Below, piece by piece: positions 63,242 to 64,000 of a stretch of DNA of 64,000 nt. This DNA comes from CAVQCJ01 sp963711005 (lineage in GTDB: Bacteria > Actinomycetota > Actinomycetes > Prado026), in contig CAVQCJ010000006.1 of the NCBI GenBank assembly GCA_963711005.1, forward strand, positions 186,001-250,000. The letters run 5' to 3'. Made by a program: the position numbers and the translations under genes. The notes under the pieces were generated by a model. The model ran no database searches and was not told the origin of the DNA. It saw only the letters and a list, made by a program, of their open reading frames with translations. Each line of letters starts with the position of its first letter. Position 1 is the first letter of the stretch.

Positions 63242-64000
63242 TCAGGCAGCGACCGGCTGGTTCTGGAACTTGCGGTAGGCGAAGGTCAGCGCCAGCAGCG
63301 CGACCGGCAACGTCACGATCAGACCCACGAAGCACAGGATGATACCGATGATGTACGCGACGATCACGCCGATGATCAGGACGATCATCGAGCCGATGTT
63401 GCTGCTGATGAGCCGGAAGCTGGCCATGATCGAGTCCCACGGCGCCATGTCCTGGTCCATGATGAAGAACAGGTAGAACTGCGAGAAGAACAGCACCAGC
63501 AGCCCGGGGATGATGCACAGGAACAGGCCGACCCCGTAGGCGACCGCGACGATGATGGCCGCGACGATGACGTTGCCGATCTTCTGGAACCGGAAGAAGT
63601 CGCCGATCTCCACCTTGCGACCGTTCGCGATCTCCAGGGCGCCGTGGATGATGTTCGACTGCACCACGGCGAGGATGGCCAGTCCGATGAATCCGGACAG
63701 GGCCGAGAAGAACAGCGAGGCGAGGAGACCGCCGCCGCTCCCACCGGTCGTGGTGATGACGCCGGTCGTCTGGTTGATCGTGACCGACGGCGTGCTGGTA
63801 CGGATCAGCGCACCGCCGATGACCACGTACACGATGATCTCGATGATCGCCAGCACGACCACGTAGATCAGGACGGAGACCAGGATCGCGGCCGCGTTCT
63901 GCGTGAACCTCGTCCAGCCCCAGTTGAACGCGTCTCCGACCGAGAATGGCCGGTCGGCCGCGCCCAGGTTCTGCGGGCCGTAGCCGGGCGGGGGCGGCGG
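63242..64000 (-). CDS. Polytopic membrane protein with Pro-rich N terminus (5' end outside window)
   Basis: At least 252 residues. The visible N-terminal part is Pro/Gly/Tyr-rich (PPPPGYGPQNLGAADRPFSV), then GDAFNWGWTRFTQNAAAIL. About five long hydrophobic segments follow, separated by short loops including SNIIHGALEIANGRKVEIGDFFRF and MDQDMAPWDSIMASFRLISSN. This resembles actinobacterial integral membrane proteins annotated as DUF975/YciC-like or phosphodiesterase-membrane-domain-like; I cannot assign a role. GTG 63862 is an internal start and the frame runs open to the window edge. Confidence 0.8.
   Translation of the reverse strand, partial: PPPPPGYGPQNLGAADRPFSVGDAFNWGWTRFTQNAAAILVSVLIYVVVLAIIEIIVYVVIGGALIRTSTPSVTINQTTGVITTTGGSGGGLLASLFFSALSGFIGLAILAVVQSNIIHGALEIANGRKVEIGDFFRFQKIGNVIVAAIIVAVAYGVGLFLCIIPGLLVLFFSQFYLFFIMDQDMAPWDSIMASFRLISSNIGSMIVLIIGVIVAYIIGIILCFVGLIVTLPVALLALTFAYRKFQNQPVAA

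Noticed and set aside
1..64000. tRNA, rRNA or CRISPR loci, integrases and transposases
   Set aside because: I looked for T-loop-like and rRNA signatures, regularly spaced repeats and recombinase motifs and saw none; only the T-box leader is a convincing RNA element.

Overview
The window is chromosomal DNA from a high-GC actinomycete (GC by eye above 70%). It has GTG starts, GTGA/ATGA stop-start overlaps, SepF, YggT, DivIVA/Wag31 and the bifunctional HisA/PriA. Read in one direction, the conserved genes follow the Streptomyces-type order: murF-mraY-murD-ftsW-murG-murC-ftsQ-ftsZ, pgeF-yggS-sepF-yggT-divIVA, ileS-dksA-lspA-rluD, dnaE, then hisD-hisC-hisB-hisH-priA-ridA-hisF and hisI. I cannot place the genus.

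Region 1 (1-9431) is the division and cell wall cluster. Every gene from murF to murC keeps its family motifs but is broken by many single-base frameshifts, nearly all extra bases. This looks like poor sequence rather than gene decay. From about 6.1 kb the reading frames are clean. A DinB-like gene separates ftsQ from ftsZ.

Region 2 (9432-35519) is a 26 kb accessory block lying between ftsZ and pgeF, which are normally neighbours. Its left part holds secreted beta-rich proteins (Kelch/Ig-like, PQQ-propeller lipoprotein, beta-helix/PKD) and small unknown genes. Next come a soluble histidine kinase, a NarL-type regulator and a LuxR-type regulator with a degenerate receiver. The right part (19283-35523) is a tightly coupled exopolysaccharide operon. 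It encodes a Wzz-like co-polymerase, sugar aminotransferase, two epimerases, Wzy, GT4, a methyltransferase-like protein, an APH-fold kinase, Wzx flippase, PIG-L deacetylase, priming glycosyl-phosphate transferase, FemAB-like transferase and a secreted TIM-barrel-like protein. In its centre an HPr-kinase-like P-loop protein overlaps an RtcB-like (RNA ligase family) protein. This pair is the most novel-looking element of the window.

Region 3 (35520-49095) resumes the conserved order: pgeF, yggS, sepF, yggT and divIVA, then a strong hairpin. After it come an unknown gene, ileS with a T-box leader, a dksA-type gene with a long histone-H1-like tail, lspA, rluD and a 1057-residue secreted propeller/Ig-like protein.

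Region 4 (49418-64000) holds dnaE, a DUF2567-type membrane protein, ybaK, a LON-domain protein, the his operon, two methyltransferases, a TIGR03085-type protein, hisI and the start of a membrane protein. Several genes here have a -10 box exactly 6 nt before the start codon, which indicates leaderless transcripts. A few isolated frameshifts reappear in dksA, dnaE, hisC, hisF and one methyltransferase.
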